NCBI RefSeq assembly: GCF_013343715.1
Contig: NZ_JABUNR010000019.1
Span: 1 to 64,000, forward strand
Origin: Mesobacillus harenae
GTDB taxonomy: Bacteria; Bacillota; Bacilli; Bacillales; Cytobacillaceae
DNA: 64,000 bases
Direction: 5' to 3'
The notes under the pieces are model-generated. The model was not told where the DNA came from, did not search any database, and saw only the letters and a list, made by a program, of their open reading frames with translations. This document shows positions 17,789 through 27,189 of the stretch, in pieces. A program made the translations under genes and the position numbers. Position 1 is the first letter of the stretch. The number at the start of each line of letters is the position of its first letter.

Positions 17789-18505
17789 ATGAATACAGAA
17801 CAATTTCAAGTAGAGTTGGCAGAAAAGGGGATCAATCTTTCACACCAGCAAATGGAGCAATTCGACCTTTATTACCGTCTATTGGTAGAGTGGAATGAAA
17901 AAATGAATTTAACGGCAATTACTGAGAAACGAGAAGTGTATTTAAAACATTTTTATGATTCCATCTCTGCTGCCTTTTATTATGATTATACTCAGCAGGC
18001 TGCAGTTTGTGATGTTGGAGCAGGCGCTGGTTTTCCAAGCCTGCCTATTAAAATTGCCTTTCCGCATTTAAAGGTAACAATTGTCGACTCATTAAATAAA
18101 CGGATTAGTTTTTTGAATCATTTAGCGAAAGAGCTTCGACTTAAGGATGTAAGCTTCGTCCATGATCGTGCTGAGACGTTTGGAAAGAATAAAGAACACC
18201 GAGAACAGTATGATGTTGTAATGGCCAGGGCAGTAGCAAGAATGTCCGTGCTAAGTGAACTTTGTCTTCCGCTCGTGAAGGTAGGAGGGAGCTTTATTGC
18301 GATGAAAGCTGCTAGTGCGGGTGAAGAATTGGAACTTGGTAAAAAGGCTATACATACTCTTGGGGGGAAAGTAAAAGAAGCGCATGCTTTTGTTCTTCCA
18401 ATTGAAGAGAGTGAACGAAATATTATAATTATCCAAAAAGAAAAACCAACACCTAAGCAATATCCAAGAAAACCAGGAACACCAAACAAAATGCCGATCG
18501 AATAA
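17789..18505 (+). CDS. rsmG: 16S rRNA (guanine527-N7)-methyltransferase
   Basis: RsmG (GidB) methylates G527 of 16S rRNA using SAM; its loss gives low-level streptomycin resistance. The 238 residues show the SAM-binding loop VCDVGAGAGFPS followed by VDSLNKR and the conserved VMARAVA. AGAAAGGA precedes the ATG. It lies 135 bases after mnmG without a visible terminator, so co-transcription is likely. Confidence 0.97.
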   Translation: MNTEQFQVELAEKGINLSHQQMEQFDLYYRLLVEWNEKMNLTAITEKREVYLKHFYDSISAAFYYDYTQQAAVCDVGAGAGFPSLPIKIAFPHLKVTIVDSLNKRISFLNHLAKELRLKDVSFVHDRAETFGKNKEHREQYDVVMARAVARMSVLSELCLPLVKVGGSFIAMKAASAGEELELGKKAIHTLGGKVKEAHAFVLPIEESERNIIIIQKEKPTPKQYPRKPGTPNKMPIE

Positions 18506-18527
18506 TGTCGGTGTTTTGTTGATTTTT
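18485..18527 (+). terminator. rsmG terminator
   Basis: AACAAAATGCCGA and TCGGTGTTTTGTT pair over 11 of 13 positions across the rsmG stop codon, followed by GATTTTT. Confidence 0.7.
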
Positions 18528-18719
18528 CGAAGGGATCAATTTAGTGGAAACACGTTCAATCAGCACTGAACTGGTTCCTTTTAGCATCGCAATGGTTTCT
18601 ATCTGCTTTTCTCCCTATTTACAATTTAGATTTTGGTTTATAATAGAGTCAGCAGGCAGGAAATTTTCTTTAAATAGAGAATAAGTAGTCAGGGAGTTTC
18701 ATAAAGGTGGTGTAGGGTG

Positions 18720-19616
<897 letters not shown>

Positions 19617-19669
19617 AATCAATAGATTAATATAAGGAGCTAAACAAACGGTCAGCTCCACAAATAGTC

Positions 19670-19719
19670 GACAAAAGGTATTGAGAGCACTCACTCTCGG
19701 TGCCTTTTGTCATTTTTTT
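19670..19719 (+). terminator. noc terminator
   Basis: GACAAAAGG (19670-19678) pairs with CCTTTTGTC (19703-19711), enclosing a GAGAG/CTCTC inner stem, followed by ATTTTTTTG. Confidence 0.85.
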
Positions 19720-19735
19720 GTTGGAATGAAGGAAA

Positions 19736-19790
19736 TAAGCTGATTTCCGCCCCGCTGAAAGCGAAGCGCCTAGAACGAAAATCAACAGCA
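19736..19790. repeat. intergenic repeat family B, short copy
   Basis: Imperfect palindrome opening AGCTGATTTCCGC and closing AAAATCAACAGC, with the core AAAGCGAAGCGCCT. It resembles the ends of the longer copy at 61904-62025. Confidence 0.55.
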
Positions 19791-20025
19791 TCAATCTCCT
19801 CAAAACGAAAAGGACTATAAACAACTCGATTTTCAAAGAGTGATCTACAGTTGAGAGCTAAACAAGTGTTTAGCTGTTGCTTTTATTTTTCATGCTATAC
19901 ATTATAAAATGAATATTGTCTGTTTTTGCTTTTTTATCACCAAAAGCTCTATTAACATTTTATTTTCATGATAAAATAGATTACGTGATTGCGTTTTTAG
20001 CTTTGAAAATTCACGGAAAAAATAT

Positions 20026-20099
20026 GCCGGAATCCCGTCATTTCGGCTTAATACTTTCTGTTAAAGCCCATCTGCAGTGAATAATGCGGGCTTTCTTTG
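20026..20099 (+). promoter_or_regulatory. two hairpins in the soj leader
   Basis: Hairpin 1: GCCGGAAT (20026-20033) with ATTTCGGC (20040-20047). Hairpin 2: AAAGCCC (20063-20069) with GGGCTTT (20088-20094), followed by CTTTG. They end 33 bases before soj. They could be a weak terminator or attenuator, or the end of an unseen short transcript. Confidence 0.45.
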
Positions 20100-20131
20100 A
20101 ATTTATATAGAGATTGAAGGTAGGTGACATG

Positions 20132-20893
20132 ATGGGTAAGATTATTGCGATTGCGAATCAAAAAGGAGGAGTCGGAAAAACGACTACTTCTGTTAATCTA
20201 GGCGCGTGCTTAGCTTACATAGGGAAAAAGGTTTTAATGGTCGATATCGATCCGCAAGGTAATGCTACCAGTGGAGTTGGAATTGAAAAAGCTGATGTTG
20301 ACCAATGTGTCTATGATGTATTAGTTGATGATGTTGAAGCAAAAGCTGTCATATACCCGACTGCTGTTGAAAATTTGTACGCCATCCCTGCTACAATTCA
20401 ACTTGCTGGAGCTGAAATTGAGCTAGTGCCCACAATCTCTAGGGAAGTGAGATTGAAGAGGGCACTTGAAGAGGTTAAAGCAGATTTTGATTATGTCATT
20501 ATAGACTGTCCTCCCTCACTTGGATTACTCACAATAAATGCATTAACGGCTTCCGATGCTGTTTTGATTCCAGTTCAATGTGAATATTATGCGTTAGAGG
20601 GTTTAAGCCAGCTTTTAAATACGGTAAGGCTCGTACAAAAACATCTAAATCAGGACCTTAGGATTGAAGGTGTCCTGTTAACCATGCTGGATGCCAGAAC
20701 AAACCTTGGGATCCAAGTTATAGAAGAAGTTAAAAAATATTTTCAGGATAAGGTTTATAAAACAGTCATTCCTCGTAACGTGCGGCTTAGTGAAGCTCCT
20801 AGCCACGGTGAGCCGATTATTATCTATGATCCGAAATCCAGAGGGGCGGAAGTATACCTAGAACTGGCAAAGGAAGTGGTTGTGAATGGCTAA
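20132..20893 (+). CDS. parA: chromosome partitioning ATPase Soj (ParA)
   Basis: Soj is a ParA-type ATPase that binds DNA as an ATP dimer, is regulated by Spo0J, and controls DnaA. The 253 residues have the deviant Walker A KGGVGKTT (11-18), the switch motif VDIDPQGNATSG and the DNA-binding region near TVIPRNVRLSEAPS. The start MGKIIAIANQ (20132) matches B. subtilis Soj; ATG at 20129 is an immediate alternative. The end overlaps spo0J by eight bases. Confidence 0.97.
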   Translation: MGKIIAIANQKGGVGKTTTSVNLGACLAYIGKKVLMVDIDPQGNATSGVGIEKADVDQCVYDVLVDDVEAKAVIYPTAVENLYAIPATIQLAGAEIELVPTISREVRLKRALEEVKADFDYVIIDCPPSLGLLTINALTASDAVLIPVQCEYYALEGLSQLLNTVRLVQKHLNQDLRIEGVLLTMLDARTNLGIQVIEEVKKYFQDKVYKTVIPRNVRLSEAPSHGEPIIIYDPKSRGAEVYLELAKEVVVNG

Positions 20894-21740
20894 AGGACTA
20901 GGCAAAGGTTTGAATGCAATTTTCTCTAATGTTGAAGCCGGTAAGGAAGAAACCGTTCAGGAAATCAGCGTTAAGAAGCTTCGTCCTAACCCCTACCAGC
21001 CTCGTAAGGTATTCCAGCCAGAAGCCATAGAAGAATTGAAACAGTCAATAATAGAACACGGGATACTGCAGCCATTAATTGTAAGAAAGAGCATTAAAGG
21101 CTATGAAATCGTTGTTGGTGAACGAAGATTCCGTGCTGCTAAAGAAGCTAATCTTGAGACAGTTCCAGTGGTTATTCGTGAATTAAACGAGCAGCAAATG
21201 ATGGAGCTTGCCGTGCTAGAAAATCTTCAGAGGGAAGATTTAAATCCGATTGAAGAAGGAACTGCCTATCAGATCTTAATAGAAAAGCTAAATCTTACCC
21301 AGGAAGAGTTAGCGAAGCGGCTTGGGAAAAGCAGGCCGCATCTAGCCAATCATATAAGACTGCTTTCACTCCCGCCTACAATTCAGGAATTAATATCAAC
21401 CGGGAAAATTTCAATGGGGCATGGCAGGGCATTATTAGGGCTTCGTAAAAAGGATAAACTTGGTCTTCTGGTTGAGAAAACGATTAAAGAAGGGCTGAAT
21501 GTACGTCAATTAGAACAAATGATTCAGCAACTTAATGAAATTGTTCCACGTGAAACAAAAAAAACTAAGCTAGAAAAGGACATTTTTATCCGAGATCAGG
21601 AAGCATCCCTGAGAGAACGCTTTGGGACCACAGTCAATATAAAGCAATCAAAGGACAAGGGAAAGATTGAAATTGAGTTTTTCTCTAAAGATGATCTAAA
21701 TCGAATTCTGGAATTATTGGAAAAAGATAAGCAATTATAA
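20886..21740 (+). CDS. parB: chromosome partitioning protein Spo0J (ParB)
   Basis: Spo0J is a ParB CTPase that loads at parS, spreads, recruits SMC and stimulates Soj. The 284 residues run from a basic N-terminus that contacts ParA (MAKGLGKGLNAIF), through the CTP-binding region with GERRFRAAK and ENLQREDLNPIEE, to the HTH (TQEELAKRLGKSRPHLANHIRLL) and the C-terminal dimer domain. The gene carries a parS site inside its coding region, as in B. subtilis. The overlap with soj implies coupled translation. Confidence 0.97.
   Translation: MAKGLGKGLNAIFSNVEAGKEETVQEISVKKLRPNPYQPRKVFQPEAIEELKQSIIEHGILQPLIVRKSIKGYEIVVGERRFRAAKEANLETVPVVIRELNEQQMMELAVLENLQREDLNPIEEGTAYQILIEKLNLTQEELAKRLGKSRPHLANHIRLLSLPPTIQELISTGKISMGHGRALLGLRKKDKLGLLVEKTIKEGLNVRQLEQMIQQLNEIVPRETKKTKLEKDIFIRDQEASLRERFGTTVNIKQSKDKGKIEIEFFSKDDLNRILELLEKDKQL
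21542..21557. other. parS site inside spo0J
   Basis: TGTTCCACGTGAAACA differs from the perfect palindrome at one base. The same variant in the same gene is the B. subtilis parS at spo0J. Confidence 0.9.
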
Positions 21741-21742
21741 AT

Positions 21743-21768
21743 GCCATCCTTGCAGATGGTTTTTTTTT
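21743..21768 (+). terminator. spo0J terminator
   Basis: GCCATC and GATGGT form a short stem around CTTGCA, followed by a run of eight T. Confidence 0.7.
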
Positions 21769-21791
21769 AGGTAAGAAAGTATAAAATTTTT

Positions 21792-21928
21792 GACATTGAC
21801 TACTGTCTAGCTCCAGCGCCTAGCCCCTCGAGGTCGCTTCGGTCCAGATGATGAAGTCAAAGAACGACTTCACCCTCTGGCCCTCCAGCGCTTGTCGGGG
21901 CTGTTCAAGGCGCTTGCGCTTTTGTTCA
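21792..21928 (+). repeat. intergenic repeat family A, full copy
   Basis: A 137-base element with nested pairing: AGCGCC (21815-21820) with GGCGCT (21909-21914), AGCCCC (21822-21827) with GGGGCT (21897-21902), CCAGA (21844-21848) with TCTGG (21876-21880), and GAAGTC (21853-21858) with GACTTC (21866-21871). It is the reference copy for comparison with the array at 27190-27690. Confidence 0.9.
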
Positions 21929-22040
21929 TAAACTTTCTTATATAACTTGTAAAAAAAACTGGTTATTGGACTTATCTCATGGTAATTTAAGAATAATTGA
22001 TTTATTCGCAAACCGAAATAATAGATAATGGAGAACTGAT

Positions 22041-22757
22041 ATGTTTCTGCTTGGCACACTTGTAAATGGATTGTTGATTGTAATAGGGACACTGCTTGGG
22101 AAAATGCTGCATAGAATTCCCGAGAAAATGAAAACAACCGTAATGCATGGAATCGGACTGGCAGTCATCGTTTTGGGTCTGCAAATGGGATTTAAAAGCG
22201 CGAATTTTTTAATCGTAATTTTAAGTCTTGTAATCGGTGCTGCAATAGGAGAGTTTTTTGCATTGGAAGACAAACTAAATAGTGTCGGAAAGTGGCTTGA
22301 AACTAAGATTGGCTCAACTGGAGAGGGCAGCATATCACAGGGTTTTGTCACAGCTACACTGATCTTTGTGATTGGGGCTATGGCTATAATTGGAGCCTTG
22401 GACAGCGGGATTCGCGGAGATCATGATGTTCTTTATACAAAAGCGATCATTGATGGATTTACTTCTCTAATATTAACAACAACCCTAGGAATCGGGGTTA
22501 TGTTTTCAGCTGTTCCAGTTATGCTATATCAAGGATTAATAGCACTCTTTGCTACCCAGATTGACAAGTTCATCCCGCAGGCATTAATGGATAGTTTTAT
22601 TGTAGAATTAACGGCAACCGGCGGTGTGATGATTTTTGCCATCGGCCTGAATCTTATTGGTTTGACAAAAATTCGTGTAGCTAATTTATTGCCTGGCATT
22701 CTTGTAACAGGCATCCTGGTCACCATGTATTATGGATACCATCATTATTTGTTATAA
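22041..22757 (+). CDS. DUF554 family membrane protein
   Basis: A 238-residue, very hydrophobic protein with about six or seven membrane segments and glycine-rich helices (GTLVNGLLIVIGTLLG, then VIGAMAIIGALDSGIRGDH). It belongs to the DUF554 family, of which B. subtilis YdfK is a member; no function is established. It is monocistronic, between the spo0J terminator and its own terminator. The ATG is preceded only by a weak GGAG, about ten bases upstream. Confidence 0.85.
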   Translation: MFLLGTLVNGLLIVIGTLLGKMLHRIPEKMKTTVMHGIGLAVIVLGLQMGFKSANFLIVILSLVIGAAIGEFFALEDKLNSVGKWLETKIGSTGEGSISQGFVTATLIFVIGAMAIIGALDSGIRGDHDVLYTKAIIDGFTSLILTTTLGIGVMFSAVPVMLYQGLIALFATQIDKFIPQALMDSFIVELTATGGVMIFAIGLNLIGLTKIRVANLLPGILVTGILVTMYYGYHHYLL

Positions 22758-22761
22758 ACGC

Positions 22762-22791
22762 AAAAAAGGAAGGATATTCCTTCCTTTTTTT
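22762..22791 (+). terminator. terminator between DUF554 gene and yyaC
   Basis: AAAAAAGGAAGG and CCTTCCTTTTTT pair around a 5-base loop. The A and T flanks make it usable from both converging genes. Confidence 0.85.
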
Positions 22792-22814
22792 CTATTTGCT
22801 GTCTGAATTGATGA

Positions 22815-23438
22815 TTAAGTGGTCTGTTCCTGATCAAGGCTCCAGGTAATGTTATTCCATGTCTGTTTTCCGGGGTAGACCAAACTTGCTTCATAGATAC
22901 CATTTGCAATCGCCTTTGCCATCTTCAAGACAAGATTTAATCTTGTGTTTTGCAGGACAAAAAACTCCATAAACCCACTTACGTTTACAATTCCGGTAAT
23001 ATGGACATTACCGACTTCAGGAAGTTCTTTATTAACTCCTGCCCCCGGTTTAACTGGGCCAGACCCTATTTGTATAGAACCTACACTTTTTAATCTGCCA
23101 AGACAAGCATCAATTCCTATAATAAACGGATGAATATGCTTCTGTTTTATTTCCTTGATTTTTTCTTCAAGATTTACAGCATGAATAGGATCTTCCAATG
23201 TTCCGTATACATGGAAAGGCGCCATTTCTTTTTCTTCCAAGAGTGTGCCAATTAAAGGACCCAATGAATCCCCGGTAGACCGGTCTGTTCCAATACATAC
23301 AAAGACGATAGGGCGGCTGCTGATACTTGGCAGTAATCCGATTAGTTCTTGGGCTAATCTATCTGCCGCTTGATGATCATCATGGCTTATTTTTGTAAGG
23401 CTGCCCTTCTTGTCAAAAAAACTGGGTCTAAGGTTCAT
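22815..23438 (-). CDS. yyaC: spore protease YyaC
   Basis: A 207-residue member of the YyaC family, related to the germination protease GPR fold and made during sporulation. Conserved blocks seen are VFVCIGTDRSTGDSLGP, HPFIIGIDACLG, GPVKPGAG and VGNVHITGIVNVSG. The ATG at 23436-23438 has AAGGAG eight bases upstream; an in-frame GTG three codons earlier abuts that site. It lies downstream of spo0J on the opposite strand, the B. subtilis location. It supports a spore-forming host. Confidence 0.92.
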   Translation of the reverse strand: MNLRPSFFDKKGSLTKISHDDHQAADRLAQELIGLLPSISSRPIVFVCIGTDRSTGDSLGPLIGTLLEEKEMAPFHVYGTLEDPIHAVNLEEKIKEIKQKHIHPFIIGIDACLGRLKSVGSIQIGSGPVKPGAGVNKELPEVGNVHITGIVNVSGFMEFFVLQNTRLNLVLKMAKAIANGIYEASLVYPGKQTWNNITWSLDQEQTT

Positions 23439-23746
23439 CGGCTCCACTCCTTGAGAATATTAGTAACAGTATACGGAAGAATTTTGTAATCTATACATAC
23501 CTGTAAACAGATTAATGTAAACAGGGTAATTTGTACTAGATAGAGAATTTTTAGTTCGAATTACCTATTTATCTATATAGTCTATGTGAAGACACATTTT
23601 CTCATTCCTGGGAACAATATAAGATTATTAAAGATTGTTTCAAAGCTGTTTTTTGCAAAGGAATGTTTTTTCAGCTTGTGGTCCTTTAATATTGAACTGA
23701 AAGTTGGTACAATTAATTATCTTTATGAATCTAAGCAGGTGAAAAG
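23439..23746. other. yyaC-MscS spacer
   Basis: A 308-base AT-rich divergent gap that must contain the promoters of both flanking genes. I see no clear promoter match, repeat or gene. Confidence 0.5.
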
Positions 23747-24643
23747 ATGTCAAATACTGAAAAAATAATGAATAGTCTAGTGGATAAGTTCACGGATGAA
23801 GCAATCTGGTTTTTAATAGGCCAGGGCCTGTTAAAAATAATAGCGATCCTTATTATTTCTGGTTTATTGATCCGTGTTGGGAGAATGGCAATCCGCAACT
23901 TTTTTAAAGTTAGATCGAAATCACCTCTGCGAATAACGGAGCGCCGAGAAACAACAATGGCTAAACTGCTGGAAAATGTGCTGACTTACGTTGTGTATTT
24001 TATTGCAATAATCATGATTTTGTCTGCATTAACGATTAATGTCCAAGCAATGCTTGCAGGAGCAGGGATTGTTGGGTTAGCCGTTGGGTTTGGGGCTCAA
24101 AACCTAGTTCGCGATGTGATCACTGGTTTCTTCATCATTTTTGAAGACCAATTCTCAGTAGGGGATTATGTCCGAATTGGACAGTTTGAAGGAACAGTTG
24201 ATGAAATTGGCTTGCGAACAACGAAGATTAAAAGTTTTACCGGTGAGCTTCATATCTTGCCAAATGGAAGCATTATCGAAGTAACAAACTTTTCATTGCA
24301 TAATAGTGTAGCGATCCTTGATATAGGTATTGCCTATGAAGGGGATATCAATTATGCAGAAAAAGTTCTCTCAGAGCTCCTTGAAATGATGCCAGAGAAG
24401 TATGAAGAATTAGCGAGTGTACCTGAACTGTTAGGCGTGCAGAATTTTGGGGCTTCAGAAGTAGTTTTAAGAATTGTTGCTGAGACGGTCCCAATGAAGC
24501 ATTGGTATATCGGAAGGATGCTTCGAAAGGAAGTAAAGCTTGCACTTGACTCACATGGAATTGAAATTCCGTTCCCTCGGCTTGTTATGTATTCCCGGAA
24601 TGAAGAAGAGCCGCAGAAGCAAAAGGAAAAGGGTTCTCACTAG
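23747..24643 (+). CDS. small-conductance mechanosensitive channel, MscS family
   Basis: A 298-residue short MscS channel that would release solutes on osmotic downshock. It has three membrane segments (about 22-45, 66-90 and 95-125); the pore helix reads GAGIVGLAVGFGAQNLVRDVITGFFIIFED, followed by the beta domain (VGDYVRIGQFEGTVDEIGLRTTKI) and a Glu/Lys-rich tail. It resembles the MscS found next to spo0J/yyaC in many bacilli, similar to B. subtilis YkuT. yyzM follows by 12 bases. Confidence 0.93.
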   Translation: MSNTEKIMNSLVDKFTDEAIWFLIGQGLLKIIAILIISGLLIRVGRMAIRNFFKVRSKSPLRITERRETTMAKLLENVLTYVVYFIAIIMILSALTINVQAMLAGAGIVGLAVGFGAQNLVRDVITGFFIIFEDQFSVGDYVRIGQFEGTVDEIGLRTTKIKSFTGELHILPNGSIIEVTNFSLHNSVAILDIGIAYEGDINYAEKVLSELLEMMPEKYEELASVPELLGVQNFGASEVVLRIVAETVPMKHWYIGRMLRKEVKLALDSHGIEIPFPRLVMYSRNEEEPQKQKEKGSH

Positions 24644-24655
24644 GAGGTATTGGCA

Positions 24656-24853
24656 GTGGAGTCAAAGGAATATGAACTTAATGATATCGTTGAAATGAAA
24701 AAACAGCATCCATGTGGAACCAACAGATGGAAAATCATCAGAATTGGAATGGATATCCGAATAAAATGTGAGGGTTGTTCTCACAGTGTACTGATTCCTC
24801 GTAAAGAATTCACCAGAAAAATGAAGAAGGTCTTGGAGAAGCAGGAAGATTAA
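24656..24853 (+). CDS. yyzM: DUF951 small protein (YyzM-like)
   Basis: A 65-residue DUF951 protein. The motif DIVEMKKQHPCGTNRW, followed by IRIKCEGCSHSVLIPR, offers three cysteines and a histidine that may bind a metal; function unknown. The GTG at 24656 lies seven bases after GGAGGT, while an earlier in-frame TTG lies one base after it, so GTG is chosen. It is translationally close to the MscS gene, as in other bacilli. Its stop codon lies inside the terminator stem. Confidence 0.85.
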   Translation: MESKEYELNDIVEMKKQHPCGTNRWKIIRIGMDIRIKCEGCSHSVLIPRKEFTRKMKKVLEKQED

Positions 24854-24867
24854 CCTGCTTCTTTTTT
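24838..24867 (+). terminator. yyzM terminator
   Basis: GAAGCAGG (24838-24845) and CCTGCTTC (24854-24861) pair across an 8-base loop with TTTTTT after it. Confidence 0.9.
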
Positions 24868-24890
24868 AAAAGAAGAAAGAGAAATTTGAA

Positions 24891-25053
24891 CATTGTCTAC
24901 CGTCTAGCTGCAGCGCCTAGCCAGTTTTCTCCAAGGGCCAGCTTCCTTGAGTATCTTGCGAGGAGCCGATAGGCATAGAGCAGCTCGAGGTCACTTCGTC
25001 CCAGCTGATGAAGTTAAAGAACGACTTCACCTTCAAGGCTCTTGCGATTTTTA
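24891..25053 (+). repeat. intergenic repeat family A, variant copy
   Basis: Opens CATTGTCTACCGTCTAGCTGCAGCGCCTAG-like and retains the inner GATGAAGTTAAAGAACGACTTCACC hairpin (25006-25031), but carries an unrelated stretch of about 70 bases (24922-24985) and a shortened right end. Split here into parts: left end 24891-24921, hairpin 25006-25031. Confidence 0.7.
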
Positions 25054-25100
25054 ATACATTTTGTATTCTAGATGAATATAAAAAGAAATATTAGTAGGGG

Positions 25101-27116
25101 ATGAGAAGGTTGGTACAGATACATCACTCAGCATGCCCGCTAAACTGTTGGGATAGCTGCGGTTTTAAGGTCACCGTGGAAGAAGGTAAGATTAAAAAAG
25201 TTGAAGGGGATACAGACCATCCGATTACACAGGGAAAGATTTGTGGACGCGGGCGGATGCTTGAACAGCGAGCTAATTCAAAAGAGCGTCTGTTGTATCC
25301 TCTTAAGAAAATAAATAATGAATTTCAGCAAATATCCTGGGAACAGGCACTTAGTGAAATAGCAGAAAAGCTTTCATTTTATAAAAAGCAATATGGTTCA
25401 ACTTCTGTATTGCACAGCCATGATTATGCCAATAGTGGATTATTGACTAACCTGGACAGCCGCTTTTTCAATTGCTATGGGGGTGTGACTGAGCTGACCG
25501 GCAGCATCTGCTGGGGTTCAGGGATTGAGGCCCAAACCTGGGATTTCGGAGAGGCATATAGCCATGATCCCGATGATTTACAAAACAGCAAAACCATCAT
25601 TGTCTGGGGAAGAAATGTAGCCAGAACGAACATGCATCTATTCCAAAAACTGCAAAAGGCCAAGAAAAGCGGTATAAGGCTTTTAGTAATCGATCCAATC
25701 TATAATGCTACGGCAAAGATAGCTGATCAATACATTTCAATTAAACCCGGTTTTGATGGTGTCTTGTCAGTGGGAATTATGAAAGAGATCTTCCGCCTCC
25801 AACTTGAGGATCAATTGTTTATTAATAAACACACGATTGGATTTAACCATTTAGAGGATTTGCTTCAATCGTATTCGCTTTCGGAAATCAGTGAGCTTTG
25901 TGAGGTACCTGAAGAAACAATAACAAATCTCGCGAAATTATATGGAGACCGGCCTGTTTCTACCCTATTGGGGTTAGGTATGCAGCGTTACACAAACGGC
26001 GGAAATACCATCAGACTTATTGATGCTCTAGTTGCAGTAAGCGGGAATATTGGGATTCCTGGCGGAGGAGCCAACTACGCTAACAAACAAGTTGGTCAAA
26101 GTTTTGATATTCACGCATTAGGTCTTCCTGAAAGAAAATCAAATTCACGCCAATTCTCGATGATGAAGCAAGCAGAAGCAGTGCTTACAGCGAAGGATCC
26201 TGAAATTAAAATGATTTTCGTGACATGCGGCAATCCGCTAAACCAGGTACCCGATACAAATATCGTATCCAAGGCCTTTGCCTCCGTGGATACGCTGGTT
26301 GTTGTTGATCAATTTATGACTGATACAGCCATACTCGCTGACTATGTTTTGCCAGCAGCTAATGTATTTGAGACAGAAGATATCTATTATTCTTCTATGT
26401 ACCATCCTTATGTTAATCATGGGCCAAAACTGGTTGATCCGCCAGGTGAAGCTAAACCAGACCTATGGATCTGGACCGAGTTGGCAAAGCGGTTAGGGTT
26501 TGGCGAAGACTTTGATTATGATAGAGAAGAGTGGATTAAAATAGGGCTAGCTCCGCTTAATAACAAGGAAATCACCTTAAATAATCTTAGGGAACAGCGA
26601 TTTATGGAGCTGCCTGTTGATAAAATCCCCTGGGAAGATAGGGTGTTTAAAACTCCAAGCGGAAAATATGAGTTTTATTCTGCATCTGCTGATAAAGATG
26701 GCTTTGATGGGGCTATCAAATTAGCATTGCCGAAAGAATCGAAGCAAAACAACCCAGAGCTTGCAGAAAAGTATCCTTATACTCTCTTAACAATTCACCC
26801 GCTTCGCTCTAATCATTCCCAACATATGCATCTTTTTGAAAAGCCGCCAGCAGTTAAAGTGGAGGTAGCTGTTAACATTGCCAAGCTAAAGCGATTAGCT
26901 GAGGGAGATTTGGTTAACGTCTGGAATGAGCGCGGGAAGATCACGGGAGTAGTATCAATTTTGAAGATCTCCCATCCTAATACAATTAATATTGATGAAG
27001 GCATCTGGAGGAAATTTGGCGGCCCAGTCAATATGCTTACATCCAGTGCAGAATCGGACAACAGGCAAGGAAGTACCTTATACGATTGTCTTGTGAATAT
27101 AGAGAAGGTGAACTAA
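25101..27116 (+). CDS. yyaE: molybdopterin oxidoreductase, YyaE-like
   Basis: A 671-residue member of the DMSO-reductase superfamily, which uses bis-MGD molybdenum and a 4Fe-4S cluster. The N-terminal cluster ligands are Cys12, Cys16, Cys20 and Cys48 (ACPLNCWDSCG, then GKICGRGR). The cofactor regions follow (IVWGRNVARTNMH, VTCGNPLNQ, then a C-terminal dinucleotide-binding barrel with LLTIHPLRSNHSQH). No twin-arginine signal is present, so it is likely cytoplasmic. Substrate is unknown; the B. subtilis homologue YyaE is also uncharacterised and lies at this locus. No electron-transfer subunit is adjacent. The ATG is preceded by a short AGGGG. Confidence 0.88.
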   Translation: MRRLVQIHHSACPLNCWDSCGFKVTVEEGKIKKVEGDTDHPITQGKICGRGRMLEQRANSKERLLYPLKKINNEFQQISWEQALSEIAEKLSFYKKQYGSTSVLHSHDYANSGLLTNLDSRFFNCYGGVTELTGSICWGSGIEAQTWDFGEAYSHDPDDLQNSKTIIVWGRNVARTNMHLFQKLQKAKKSGIRLLVIDPIYNATAKIADQYISIKPGFDGVLSVGIMKEIFRLQLEDQLFINKHTIGFNHLEDLLQSYSLSEISELCEVPEETITNLAKLYGDRPVSTLLGLGMQRYTNGGNTIRLIDALVAVSGNIGIPGGGANYANKQVGQSFDIHALGLPERKSNSRQFSMMKQAEAVLTAKDPEIKMIFVTCGNPLNQVPDTNIVSKAFASVDTLVVVDQFMTDTAILADYVLPAANVFETEDIYYSSMYHPYVNHGPKLVDPPGEAKPDLWIWTELAKRLGFGEDFDYDREEWIKIGLAPLNNKEITLNNLREQRFMELPVDKIPWEDRVFKTPSGKYEFYSASADKDGFDGAIKLALPKESKQNNPELAEKYPYTLLTIHPLRSNHSQHMHLFEKPPAVKVEVAVNIAKLKRLAEGDLVNVWNERGKITGVVSILKISHPNTINIDEGIWRKFGGPVNMLTSSAESDNRQGSTLYDCLVNIEKVN

Positions 27117-27117
27117 G

Positions 27118-27145
27118 AAAGCTGCTGAAGGGCAGCTTTTCTGTT
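27118..27145 (+). terminator. yyaE terminator
   Basis: AAAGCTGC (27118-27125) pairs with GCAGCTTT (27132-27139), followed by TCTGTTTTCTG. Confidence 0.8.
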
Positions 27146-27189
27146 TTCTGTTTCAAAAGGCCAATCGCTTTTCCGGTGCCTGCTGTTCA

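Larger units (their letters stand above)
19617..20131 (+). other. noc-soj spacer
   Basis: A 515-base gap containing the noc terminator, a short copy of repeat family B (about 19736-19790) and two leader hairpins just before soj. No supportable gene. Confidence 0.7.
21741..22040 (+). other. spo0J-DUF554 spacer
   Basis: Holds the spo0J terminator and a full-length copy of repeat family A; nothing else is recognised in its 300 bases. Confidence 0.8.
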
